DNA of 26,095 nt. It comes from CAZPUR01 sp964589815. GTDB taxonomy: Bacteria > Patescibacteriota > Microgenomatia > UBA1400. Both the position numbers and the translations under genes were made by a program. The DNA lies in contig CAZPUR010000014.1 in the NCBI GenBank assembly GCA_964589815.1, forward strand, positions 1 through 26,095, given 5' to 3'. The notes under the pieces are model-generated. The model saw only the letters and a list, made by a program, of their open reading frames with translations. It was not told the origin of the DNA and did not search any database. Of this stretch, positions 14,203 to 21,862 are shown piece after piece; the stretch's first letter is position 1, and each line of letters begins with the position of its first letter.

Positions 14203-15202
14203 CTTTAAACCCAAAGCTCACTTTTTGAAACCAGAAGCTCGCTTTCCTCAAAAAAGCCTGAGCGCTGACCTTAACCCACTCTTTCCTTATGGCTGGCCTC
14301 ACGCTACAAACTAACCAACAGTCTTGGCATTGCTGGGCCATTCTTCTCCGCTTCTTGGCCTGAGCGGAAGCATAAATTTGCTCAAATGAATTTTTATTTA
14401 AATCGCCCATCAGCCAAGGCTTTAAATGACAAGCATAAACCCGACCATAGGCGTCTAAATAGAAAAAGTCAGTTCCGGCCCCGCACTTAAGTTTTCTTTT
14501 ATTAGTCAGTAAAAAATCAAGTAAACCCTGATTAAACCAGGCTCTTAACCAATCTTTTGGTTTTAAACTTCCATATTGATCCTTAATTAATGAATTAAAA
14601 ATAGGCTTAAGCTTTTTCTCGTTAAAAAAAGAGAGTTTGTTTTTATCTTTACCAAAGAAAATGGCTGAACTGGCGACTGAACTTAAAGAAAAATCCAATT
14701 TATGCTTTTGGCAAAAAGCAAATACTTTTAATAATTGATTTTGGTTTTGCCTCATTAAGGTAAAGCCAACACCTAAATCTTTAACCTGACCTTTTAAAAA
14801 ATTTAAACTTTCCAGAGCTTTTCTATAACCTCCTTTAACCCCTCTTATCTGATCATGAACTTTTTCCTGACCATCAAGGGAAACCCGAACCGCCACCCTA
14901 GAATCAATCTTAATAATCAAAGGCATCACCTCTTTTATCACCTTAGTTAAAAAACCATTAGTGCTAATTACCAACCTGGCCTGAGGACAGGCCTTCTTAA
15001 TCGTCCTAATAATCTCAACCAGATCCTTTCTTAAAAACGGCTCTCCACCACTAAGGTTAATTTCTTTTAAAGAAGAAGGCAGTTTTTTATAGAAACTGGG
15101 CTTAACTTCATTCTTAGATCTTTTTTTCCAAATATCACACATTAAGCAACGAGAGTTGCAATTTAAAGTAACAGCAATAATCGCTTCAGAAGGTAACTTC
15201 AT
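14195..15202 (-). CDS. Radical SAM protein with SPASM domain
   Basis: The N-terminal CxxxCxxC is Cys15, Cys19, Cys22 (LNCNSRCLMCDIW), with SGGEPF at 51-56 and a STNGF strand at 80-84. The C-terminal SPASM-type auxiliary cluster region supplies Cys240 (KCGAG), Cys258 (YACH), and Cys292, Cys295, Cys299 (QCQDCWLVC). SPASM enzymes modify peptides, proteins or carbohydrates; others in glycan clusters remain uncharacterised. At 335 residues the length is typical. The gene is embedded between two GT4 genes with a four-base overlap upstream (ATGA) and an 8-base overlap downstream, so it is translated with the glycan operon. It is unrelated in detail to the radical SAM at 3972-4829, which has no SPASM cysteines. 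It may tailor a sugar or an acceptor peptide, as inference. Confidence 0.88.
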   Translation of the reverse strand: MKLPSEAIIAVTLNCNSRCLMCDIWKKRSKNEVKPSFYKKLPSSLKEINLSGGEPFLRKDLVEIIRTIKKACPQARLVISTNGFLTKVIKEVMPLIIKIDSRVAVRVSLDGQEKVHDQIRGVKGGYRKALESLNFLKGQVKDLGVGFTLMRQNQNQLLKVFAFCQKHKLDFSLSSVASSAIFFGKDKNKLSFFNEKKLKPIFNSLIKDQYGSLKPKDWLRAWFNQGLLDFLLTNKRKLKCGAGTDFFYLDAYGRVYACHLKPWLMGDLNKNSFEQIYASAQAKKRRRMAQQCQDCWLVCSVRPAIRKEWVKVSAQAFLRKASFWFQKVSFGFKDE

Positions 15203-16359
15203 AAGATTGATTGGTAGAACTTAAGCAATTTTTGGTAATAAACTTCTGAGTGGTGGTTTTTCTCAATCAACAAGCGGCCATTTTTAGCCATGGCCTGAGT
15301 TTTCTGTTGATGATTTATCATCCAAACAATTTTCTTTCTTAAATCCTGAACATTACCTGGCTCAAATAATAAACCATTTACCTTATCTTTCACAAGCTCA
15401 GGAATGCCGCCAATATTGCTAGCCACGACTGGCCTGCCTAAGGCAAAAGATTCGATAATGCTCCGCGGGTTATTCTCATACCAAAAAGAAGGTAAAACGG
15501 TAAAGATTGACTTCTTAATTTCAGTTTTTAATTTATCTCCTTTTAGCCAAGACGAAAATTTTACATTTTTAATTTTCTCCGCCTTTTTCCTTAACTCCTT
15601 CTCTATTGGCCCCTGACCAATAATTTTTAATTGAATATTCAAGCCCTTGACTGCCTCAAGCAAGGTAAACAATCCTTTTTCCAAAGCCAGGCGGCCAAAA
15701 TAAACAATCCTTTTCCCCGCGGAACCATAATGATAATCTCTTTTATATTGCTCAAGAAAAAGAAAATTAGGTAAATAAACTATCTTTTTTTTAAAACCCA
15801 TTTCCTTAAATTTTTTAATTAAAAATCTGCTTGGTGAGATAAAAAGATCAATCTTGTCATAAAGATGCAAGATCTTGTGGTGTAAATTCATCTCTAGCCA
15901 AAGTAAATAGCTTTCCCAACCATTCCCTTTTAAATTACATCTATTTTTTAAAATATTAATAAACTTTTTGTTTTCGCACTGTTGACAAATCTTTCCCTTC
16001 TGCCAAAGTTTGTAAACTGAACAAACTAATTTATAATCCCTCAAAGTCATCACCATAGGAATTTTTCTTTCTTTAACAGCATCAATTATTGAAGGAGAAA
16101 AATAATGATAAATATTATTGAGGTGAACGAGATCAGGATTTACCTTATCCAATAACTCTCCTATTTTTTCTCTGGCTTTAAAAGAATACAATAAATTAAA
16201 GGCTTTTTTAAAACGACTCTGATTCTGATTTAGCTCTTTATCAGCAAAAAAATAAAAGACTTGATGCTTTTTTTGCTTAAGCAGTTTACCTAGGCTAAAC
16301 AAAGAAATTTCTGCTCCGCCTCTGGAATAAGAAAAATTGTTAACCAATAATATTTTCAT
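15199..16359 (-). CDS. GT4-family glycosyltransferase
   Basis: A GT-B glycosyltransferase beginning MKILLVNNFSYSRGGAEIS, the usual first strand and GGAE acceptor loop of GT4 enzymes. YFGRLALEKGL marks the start of the donor domain and WYENNPRSIIESFALGRP contains the E-x7-E motif. A CQQCENKKF segment around residue 125 adds a Cys cluster seen in some family members with the LRDY motif (MTLRDYKLVC). The frame stays open to an ATG at 16407, but I choose 16359 because a -10 box at 16415-16410 would start transcription downstream of 16407 and because residue 17 fits the family's N terminus. First gene of the six-gene minus-strand operon. Sugar specificity unknown. Confidence 0.9.
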   Translation of the reverse strand: MKILLVNNFSYSRGGAEISLFSLGKLLKQKKHQVFYFFADKELNQNQSRFKKAFNLLYSFKAREKIGELLDKVNPDLVHLNNIYHYFSPSIIDAVKERKIPMVMTLRDYKLVCSVYKLWQKGKICQQCENKKFINILKNRCNLKGNGWESYLLWLEMNLHHKILHLYDKIDLFISPSRFLIKKFKEMGFKKKIVYLPNFLFLEQYKRDYHYGSAGKRIVYFGRLALEKGLFTLLEAVKGLNIQLKIIGQGPIEKELRKKAEKIKNVKFSSWLKGDKLKTEIKKSIFTVLPSFWYENNPRSIIESFALGRPVVASNIGGIPELVKDKVNGLLFEPGNVQDLRKKIVWMINHQQKTQAMAKNGRLLIEKNHHSEVYYQKLLKFYQSIL

Positions 16360-16409
16360 TGACTCAATTTTATTTCTAGAAGTTAAAAGAGTTTTTTTCA
16401 TCTCCATTT

Positions 16410-16419
16410 ATTATATAAT
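16410..16419. promoter_or_regulatory. Divergent promoter core shared by GT4 operon and asnB
   Basis: Overlapping TATAAT boxes occur on both strands, at 16414-16419 (plus) and 16415-16410 (minus), around the palindrome TTATATAA. The plus box ends nine bases before the asnB ATG, implying a leaderless or near-leaderless message. Minus-strand starts would fall near 16402. The -35 boxes are weak (TTCCAC for the minus side at 17 bases). No start site has been measured. Confidence 0.5.
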
Positions 16420-16428
16420 TTAACCGCT

Positions 16429-18267
16429 ATGTGTGGAATCACGGGTTTTACTGGTAAAAACAATAAAAAACTGCTTTTAAAAATGCTTAGCAGGATCAAG
16501 CACCGTGGTCCGGATGAAAAATCTACCTTCTTCAGCCCGGGCATTAATGCCGGCATGAATAGACTTTCTATTATTGACCTCCATAAGAATCTTTACCCGA
16601 TGAAGTATAAAAACCTAGTTCTTTTATATAATGGAGAAATTTATAATTTCCCATCCCTGAAAAAAAAATTAAAGCAAAAAAGAATAAAGTTCAAAACCAG
16701 TTCTGATGCTGAAGTAATCTTACCCCTCTTCCATCTTCATGGTCCCAAGGGTTTTTCCAGACTTGAAGGAATGTTTGCTATTTTTATTTACGACCAAAAA
16801 AACAAAAAGATTTACTTAGCCCGAGACCAGGCCGGTGAAAAGCCTTTATATTTTTACCAACAAGGAGATTTTTTTGCCTTTGCCTCAGAATTAAAAGCTT
16901 TATTATTATTACCTAAATTAAAAAAATCTTTAAACCCTGAAGCTCTCGCTTCCTACCTTTTCCAAGGTCATGTTTTTGCCCCTGATACGATTATTAAAAA
17001 AATAAAAAAAATTCCGCCTGGTTATTCTTTAGAATTTAATTTACACAATAAAATCCCCAAACTTGCTTCTTATGCCCCCAGTAAAAAAATTCCAGCTCCA
17101 ACAAATAAAATTAAAGATAAAACTAAAGAATCAGTGCTGGTGAAAAAACTGGATCATCTTATCTCTCAATCAGTCAAAAGCAGGCTGGTGGCCGATGTCC
17201 CTGTAGGCTGTTTTTTAAGCGGCGGAATTGATTCCACTCTAATTACTTTCCTCGCCTCAGAGCGTAAAAAAAGACTGCAAACTTTTTCCATTGCTTTTCC
17301 CGGTTTTGAAAAATATGACGAGTCAGAGCTGGCTCAATTAGCCAGTCAACACTGTCAAACCATTCATACTCAAGTTAATTGTACTCCAGAAAAAGCAAGA
17401 TTAGTCATAGAGAATATTGGTCAACTAATTGATGAGCCAATTATTGACGCCGCCTTTTTACCTCTCTATCTCTTAGCCCAAGAGGCAAGAAAAAAAATTA
17501 AAGTCGCTTTAACCGGTGAAGGAGCTGATGAGCTTTTTGGCGGCTACCAGCGCTATCAACAAGAGCTTTTTTTGGCAAAAATCCATTCTTTTTTAAAAAC
17601 TATCCCTTTTTCTTTTTCTTGCTTAAAAACCATTTTCCCTCATCGTTTTCAACGACTTTACAGCCCTATTTCCCAACACTATTCTTCGCAAAGACTTTGG
17701 AAAAGATTTATGTTGGATAAATTTTTAAAAAAAGGCTATTCTTTAAACTCTGAAAGCCTAAGCTATCTAACAAACTTAGATAAAAGCCAAGCTAATAAAG
17801 ATCCTCTGCTTTTGATGCAAAAGACTGACCTTAAGGGTTTTTTACCTGAACAGTTATTAATGAAAGTCGATAAAGCGACGATGGCCCACAGCCTAGAAGC
17901 CCGCTGTCCCTACCTAGACTCAAAGATTGTCAACTTCGCTTTAAATTTAACTGCTAATTTTAAAATCAAAAGATTGACGAGCAAATATTTATTGAAAAAG
18001 GTGGCGGAAAAATATTTACCTTCAGCTATCGTCTGGCGAAAAAAGCATGGCTTCAGCGTCCCCTTAAACTATTGGTTTAGCCATGAACTTAGAGGCGTGG
18101 TTTTTGATTCTTTAAAACAAGTAAAAAACTATCCGCAAATTTTTAATAGTAAATATTACCGATTCGTCATTAACCAGCATTTAGAAAGAAAACAAGATTA
18201 TGCCGATCAAATCTGGGCGATAATAGTTTTAACCAAATTTTTAAAATATCACCGGTTTAATTTTTAA
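16429..18267 (+). CDS. asnB: Glutamine-hydrolysing asparagine synthase
   Basis: A full-length class B asparagine synthetase. MCGITGF places the glutaminase nucleophile Cys2 after Met removal; KHRGPDEKS and YNGEIYNF are glutamine-binding elements of the N-terminal Ntn domain. The synthetase domain has the PP-loop SGGIDST at about 264-270, ALTGEGADELFGGY near 363, and KVDKATMAHSLEARCPYLD near 485. It makes an amide from an acyl-adenylate with glutamine-derived ammonia, classically asparagine from aspartate. In polysaccharide clusters AsnB-type proteins may instead amidate uronic acids or supply Asn; the position between glycosyltransferase genes makes that possible here but unproven. At 612 residues it is typical. 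The stop is six bases before the following GT4 start, so the two are probably one operon. Confidence 0.95.
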   Translation: MCGITGFTGKNNKKLLLKMLSRIKHRGPDEKSTFFSPGINAGMNRLSIIDLHKNLYPMKYKNLVLLYNGEIYNFPSLKKKLKQKRIKFKTSSDAEVILPLFHLHGPKGFSRLEGMFAIFIYDQKNKKIYLARDQAGEKPLYFYQQGDFFAFASELKALLLLPKLKKSLNPEALASYLFQGHVFAPDTIIKKIKKIPPGYSLEFNLHNKIPKLASYAPSKKIPAPTNKIKDKTKESVLVKKLDHLISQSVKSRLVADVPVGCFLSGGIDSTLITFLASERKKRLQTFSIAFPGFEKYDESELAQLASQHCQTIHTQVNCTPEKARLVIENIGQLIDEPIIDAAFLPLYLLAQEARKKIKVALTGEGADELFGGYQRYQQELFLAKIHSFLKTIPFSFSCLKTIFPHRFQRLYSPISQHYSSQRLWKRFMLDKFLKKGYSLNSESLSYLTNLDKSQANKDPLLLMQKTDLKGFLPEQLLMKVDKATMAHSLEARCPYLDSKIVNFALNLTANFKIKRLTSKYLLKKVAEKYLPSAIVWRKKHGFSVPLNYWFSHELRGVVFDSLKQVKNYPQIFNSKYYRFVINQHLERKQDYADQIWAIIVLTKFLKYHRFNF

Positions 18268-18273
18268 CTATCA

Positions 18274-19389
18274 ATGAAGAAAAAACAAAAAACTATTCTT
18301 GTTCTTGTTTGGAATCTAGACATTGGCGGGGTTCAAAAACGGGTCAGTGACCTGGTCTTTTATCTTAATAAACACCACCCTAATTACCAAGTTGAGCTTT
18401 TAATCCGCAGCGCCTACCCGACACCGTTACTAAATGAAGTTAAAAAACTTAAAAAAGTCCATATTCATTTCCGAACCAAAACCAAGAAAAAACTATTTTT
18501 CCCTTCTATTTTTTGGCTGGCTAAAAACTATCTTCTCCTTAAACCGGACATTGTTCTGACTTTTCTTGACCGGCTTTCTATCCAAATGAGCTTGCTGAAA
18601 AGAATATTTTTCTGGCAGAAAACAAAGCTGATTTTAAACGAAAGTATCCATACTTCTAACTATCTTAGAATGTATGAAAAATGGTTTTGGAAAAAACTAG
18701 TAAAAATCTTTTATCCTCTAGCTGATAAAATTATCGTTCCTACCAAGGCCATTAAAAATGACTTAAAAAATAATTTCCATATTGATGAGGAAAAAATTTC
18801 AGTTGTTCCCCACTGGTTTATTGAATTTAAAAAAGATGCAAAAGTATCTAAATCCAGTAAAAAAACTTATGATTTTATCTATCTAGGTAGGCTAGAAAAA
18901 GAAAAAAATATCTTTACCATCCTCTCTTTAATCCAAGATTTAAAAAAACAATTCCCCCAAATAAGCTGCTGTCTTTTGGGTAAGGGTAGTTTGGAAAAAG
19001 AAATTTTACAAGAAATTAAAAATAAAAAGCTTGGTCAAAACGTCTTTTTTTATGGCTTCCAAAAAAACACAGTTCAATATCTAAAAAAAGCCAAGGCTTT
19101 CCTTCTCCCATCAAGCAATGAAGGCATGTCCAACAGTCTTCTAGAAGCGGCTGCTTATCAGCTGCCTGTTTTAGTTTATAATTTCCCAGGGGCTGATGAG
19201 GTAGTAGTTGACGCTAAAACTGGGTTTATTGCTAAAAATAAACAAGAACTTTCTCGGTTTAGCCAAAAATTACTAAGAAAGCCTTGGTTAATAAAAAAAA
19301 TGGGTCAAAAGGCTCAAAACCAAGTTTTGACTAAGTTTGGAAAAAACAACCTCAAAAAATTTACTGAAGAAGTTTTAATTCAAAATTAA
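18274..19389 (+). CDS. GT4-family glycosyltransferase
   Basis: A GT-B-fold enzyme beginning with TILVLVWNLDIGGVQKRVSD, the first strand plus GG-x-Q/E-x-R loop common in GT4 members. FIYLGRLEKEKNIFTIL starts the donor domain, LLGKGSLEKE follows, and SSNEGMSNSLLEAAAYQLPV carries the E-x7-E motif. At 371 residues it is a normal single-chain length with no membrane segment, so it probably acts on polyprenyl-linked intermediates at the cytoplasmic face. It is co-directional with asnB and ends four bases into the convergent gene at 19386-20228, a tail-to-tail overlap without room for a terminator. Sugar and acceptor unknown. Confidence 0.9.
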   Translation: MKKKQKTILVLVWNLDIGGVQKRVSDLVFYLNKHHPNYQVELLIRSAYPTPLLNEVKKLKKVHIHFRTKTKKKLFFPSIFWLAKNYLLLKPDIVLTFLDRLSIQMSLLKRIFFWQKTKLILNESIHTSNYLRMYEKWFWKKLVKIFYPLADKIIVPTKAIKNDLKNNFHIDEEKISVVPHWFIEFKKDAKVSKSSKKTYDFIYLGRLEKEKNIFTILSLIQDLKKQFPQISCCLLGKGSLEKEILQEIKNKKLGQNVFFYGFQKNTVQYLKKAKAFLLPSSNEGMSNSLLEAAAYQLPVLVYNFPGADEVVVDAKTGFIAKNKQELSRFSQKLLRKPWLIKKMGQKAQNQVLTKFGKNNLKKFTEEVLIQN

Positions 19390-20228
19390 TTTACCTCTAA
19401 TATCTCAATTACTTCACTATAAACCTCTACATTTTTAAAATGGAGGGGAATAATGGTGGCAATATTAACCCTGACATCATCAAATAAATAATACTCGTGT
19501 TCGTTAATTTGATTACTCTCTTCTCTTACTTTTAGCCTTAAAGTTAAGTAAATATCTTTTTTTAAAGGGTCGCGGCTGGCAACTAAATTTCCCCAATTAT
19601 CTGGAATAGATTTTAAAGCTGGCTCAACTCTTTTTTCCAAAACTGTTATTAGGTTGTTGCCTAAAGAATCTTTGATCTCTGCCCCAGAATTAATTGCCCT
19701 CGCCACAAAAGCCTCTTGGTCCTTAACTTGGACCCTAACTAGCATCTCTTTATTAACTCTATCATCTTCTATCCCTTCGATATAAGTTACTAAGCCTTCA
19801 GTTAAAATATTCTGAAAGTCTATTTTTATAGGAGTACCGATAATTAAAGGGGTGCCTTCATAAGACAACTTACCGGTACCATGAGAATAATTGGCTTTAA
19901 GCTTAAGAGTTAAGTATAGGGCTTTATGGCTCGGATCAGTATCATAACGATAAACTTTTTTAATCTCGGCCGTTTTTCTACCTAAACCGTCTTTAGCCGC
20001 TACCCCCTCTTTAAAATAATAACTGAACCAGCTGGGCGGATTGTCCCAACTATATAAAACATTTTTGTTGGTAACTTTCACGACCACCGTCACATACTTG
20101 CTTTTTCTTAAAAAGAAAAAGGCAAGAAATACAGCGGTAAGAAATACAGCGGTAAGAATTAAAAAATCAAAAAGACTAAGATATCTTTTCTGTTTTCTCT
20201 TGCTTAACAATTTTTCAAATATTTTCAT
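19386..20228 (-). CDS. Single-pass membrane protein with two DUF4330-like repeats
   Basis: A basic N terminus (residues 1-20) precedes one hydrophobic segment, FDFLILTAVFLTAVFLAFFF (21-40), so the remaining 240 residues should lie outside the membrane. That part divides into two related halves. Each has an opening VxVxV strand, a KDxLG turn (GLG near 78, SLG near 190), a YLTLxLK strand (near 105 and 227), a hydrophobic DF/HFKN strand (near 138 and 265) and a closing V-x-IE segment. This pattern resembles DUF4330-type proteins seen beside exopolysaccharide genes, though I am not certain of the family. It follows the Wzy-like gene by 23 bases on the same strand. Its function may be in glycan export or assembly, judged only by position. 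Confidence 0.65.
   Translation of the reverse strand: MKIFEKLLSKRKQKRYLSLFDFLILTAVFLTAVFLAFFFLRKSKYVTVVVKVTNKNVLYSWDNPPSWFSYYFKEGVAAKDGLGRKTAEIKKVYRYDTDPSHKALYLTLKLKANYSHGTGKLSYEGTPLIIGTPIKIDFQNILTEGLVTYIEGIEDDRVNKEMLVRVQVKDQEAFVARAINSGAEIKDSLGNNLITVLEKRVEPALKSIPDNWGNLVASRDPLKKDIYLTLRLKVREESNQINEHEYYLFDDVRVNIATIIPLHFKNVEVYSEVIEILEVN
20124..20153. repeat. 15-bp tandem duplication in a membrane segment
   Basis: The unit AAGAAATACAGCGGT occurs at 20124-20138 and again at 20139-20153 without change, followed by five more matching bases. On the coding strand it duplicates LTAVF within the only membrane span, lengthening it by five residues and keeping frame. Perfect identity suggests a recent slippage event. 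Confidence 0.85.
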
Positions 20229-20251
20229 TGACTAAAAACCAAGGTTACAAC

Positions 20252-21862
20252 TTAACTACCCTCTATTAAAAGGCTGGCAATAATGAGAAAAACCCCCATT
20301 AAAAAAATCTGATGCATTAAGCCATTAATCAAAAAAGATAAAAGAACAGTCATCATCCCCAGCCTTTTTATTTTACCATCAACCTCTATTTTTTTAAATT
20401 GCTTGATTGTGGCGGCAAACAAAAATAGGCAAAATAAGCAAAAACAAAACAAGGCTGGCAAACCTGACTCAGCGGCAGTGAGTAAATAAAAATTGTGGAC
20501 GACGCTGGGAAAATTGGCAATCACTCCCCTAGGTTTTAACTTAAGCATCTGGTAACCACTTAAACCCATACCTGCCCCAAAAAAGGGTTTAACTCTAATT
20601 AAGTTTAAAGACTCCTGAATAAGTTTTATTCTTGTTTCCCCTCCTCCAGTCGGTTGAAAAAGATCCCAAGAGCTTAGCATCCTAGGCGAAGTAAAAATTC
20701 CTAAGAGAGCGATAAAAAGGAAAAGGTAAAAAAAGTGCCTGGACTTTATTTTTTTTAACTTTAAAAATATCTCTGACCCCACATTTCTCTTCCATCTTTT
20801 TTCTACCATACAGGAAAAAAATAAACTGCAAATAAAAAGACTGAGCCAAGCTGCCCGGCCCAAGCTTAAAATCAAACTTACCCCAGCTGAGGTCAAAAAA
20901 ATATAATAAAAAGTTTTTTTCATTTTAAACTTCTTCAGCTTTAATTCTTTTGCTTCAAGATATAAAAAGGGTAAGAAAAACAAAACCATGGCTAAACTAA
21001 ATAAAGCAAACTGATTGGGATGATTAAAGGTTCCGACTGGGCGGACGCTAAAAAAGCTTTGACCTGGGCCTTCAAAATAGGTTAAGTCTTCTGCTATCGC
21101 TTCAATCGCCAGGCCCAAGCTGGAGTGAGCAAACCATTGCCAAACTGCCAAAAAAGCTTCAAACAAGCTCATGGCTCCAAATAAACTACTGATTCCTAAA
21201 AAGCTGCTTAATTTTCTCTGTTTGTTTACTTTTAAAGAAAAATAAACAAATAAATTCACCAAAACTATCAAATAAGACAACGACTGCAAAGAGTAAATTA
21301 AATCTAGATCATAAATGCCTTTGACTGCCAAAGCGCTTAAGACTCGCCAAAAGAAAAAGAGAAATAAAAAAATAAAAGCTGGTTTTGAAAAAAGCTCAAG
21401 TGTTTTTGATTGTACGCAAACATCTCCTATTAACCAATCTCTTATAAACCAAACAAGTAATAATCCAGAAAAAATCTGAAAAGGAGTAATGATGACAAAA
21501 ACGGTATAACCTTTAGGAAAACTACCGGCCAATAAAACTAAAGGCGAGATTAACTGAATCTCCCAAGCCTTACCTACTAGAAAAATTAAACTAACCAGAG
21601 TAGTTAAAAGCAGAGACAAGTGCAGATTTTTCAAGCGCAAGTTATAAATATAAACAAGAATCAGTAAGCTTAAAAAAATAGTTTTATTATTTAAATTAAA
21701 AACAGAAAGTAAATAGTAAATTAAAGTTACCCAAAAAATGTAAAGGTAATCGCTTTGGTTAATGTAGTGCCAAAAGCTTTTATTTTTGCTAACTAGAGCT
21801 GCCACAATCCTTCTAAAAACTGCTATAATTAAAGAAAATTTTTGGCTTAAAAATGGCAACAT
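20252..21862 (-). CDS. O-antigen ligase/polymerase-like (Wzy_C) membrane protein
   Basis: A 536-residue polytopic protein with about a dozen hydrophobic segments. The Wzy_C signature is visible as FSVRPVGTFNHPNQFALFSLA (near 270, split by a large loop), LILSLGRAAWLSLF, then GGGETRIKLIQESLNLIRVK with PFFGAGMG and VVHNFYLLTAAESGLPALF near 450-490. Such proteins polymerise or ligate polyprenyl-linked glycans on the outer membrane face. Unlike the ligase at 10817-13102 it lacks TPRs and palindromic inserts. The start is uncertain: the ATG at 21862 overlaps the divergent gene's ATG by ten bases and the frame crosses that gene's promoter box, so a later GTG at 21805 is possible. It is followed closely by the duplicated-domain membrane protein gene. 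Confidence 0.85.
   Translation of the reverse strand: MLPFLSQKFSLIIAVFRRIVAALVSKNKSFWHYINQSDYLYIFWVTLIYYLLSVFNLNNKTIFLSLLILVYIYNLRLKNLHLSLLLTTLVSLIFLVGKAWEIQLISPLVLLAGSFPKGYTVFVIITPFQIFSGLLLVWFIRDWLIGDVCVQSKTLELFSKPAFIFLFLFFFWRVLSALAVKGIYDLDLIYSLQSLSYLIVLVNLFVYFSLKVNKQRKLSSFLGISSLFGAMSLFEAFLAVWQWFAHSSLGLAIEAIAEDLTYFEGPGQSFFSVRPVGTFNHPNQFALFSLAMVLFFLPFLYLEAKELKLKKFKMKKTFYYIFLTSAGVSLILSLGRAAWLSLFICSLFFSCMVEKRWKRNVGSEIFLKLKKIKSRHFFYLFLFIALLGIFTSPRMLSSWDLFQPTGGGETRIKLIQESLNLIRVKPFFGAGMGLSGYQMLKLKPRGVIANFPSVVHNFYLLTAAESGLPALFCFCLFCLFLFAATIKQFKKIEVDGKIKRLGMMTVLLSFLINGLMHQIFLMGVFLIIASLLIEGS
21821..21829 (+). promoter_or_regulatory. Extended -10 promoter for the GT-B gene
   Basis: TGCTATAAT has the TGN extension and a consensus -10, 24 bases before the ATG at 21853; a GCCACA hexamer 17 bases upstream is a weak -35. 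It lies within the 5' end of the divergent Wzy-like frame if that frame starts at 21862. Confidence 0.5.

Noticed and set aside
16360..16407. N-terminal extension of the GT4 protein from the ATG at 16407
   Set aside because: The 16 extra residues do not fit the family N terminus and the ATG lies upstream of the predicted transcript start.
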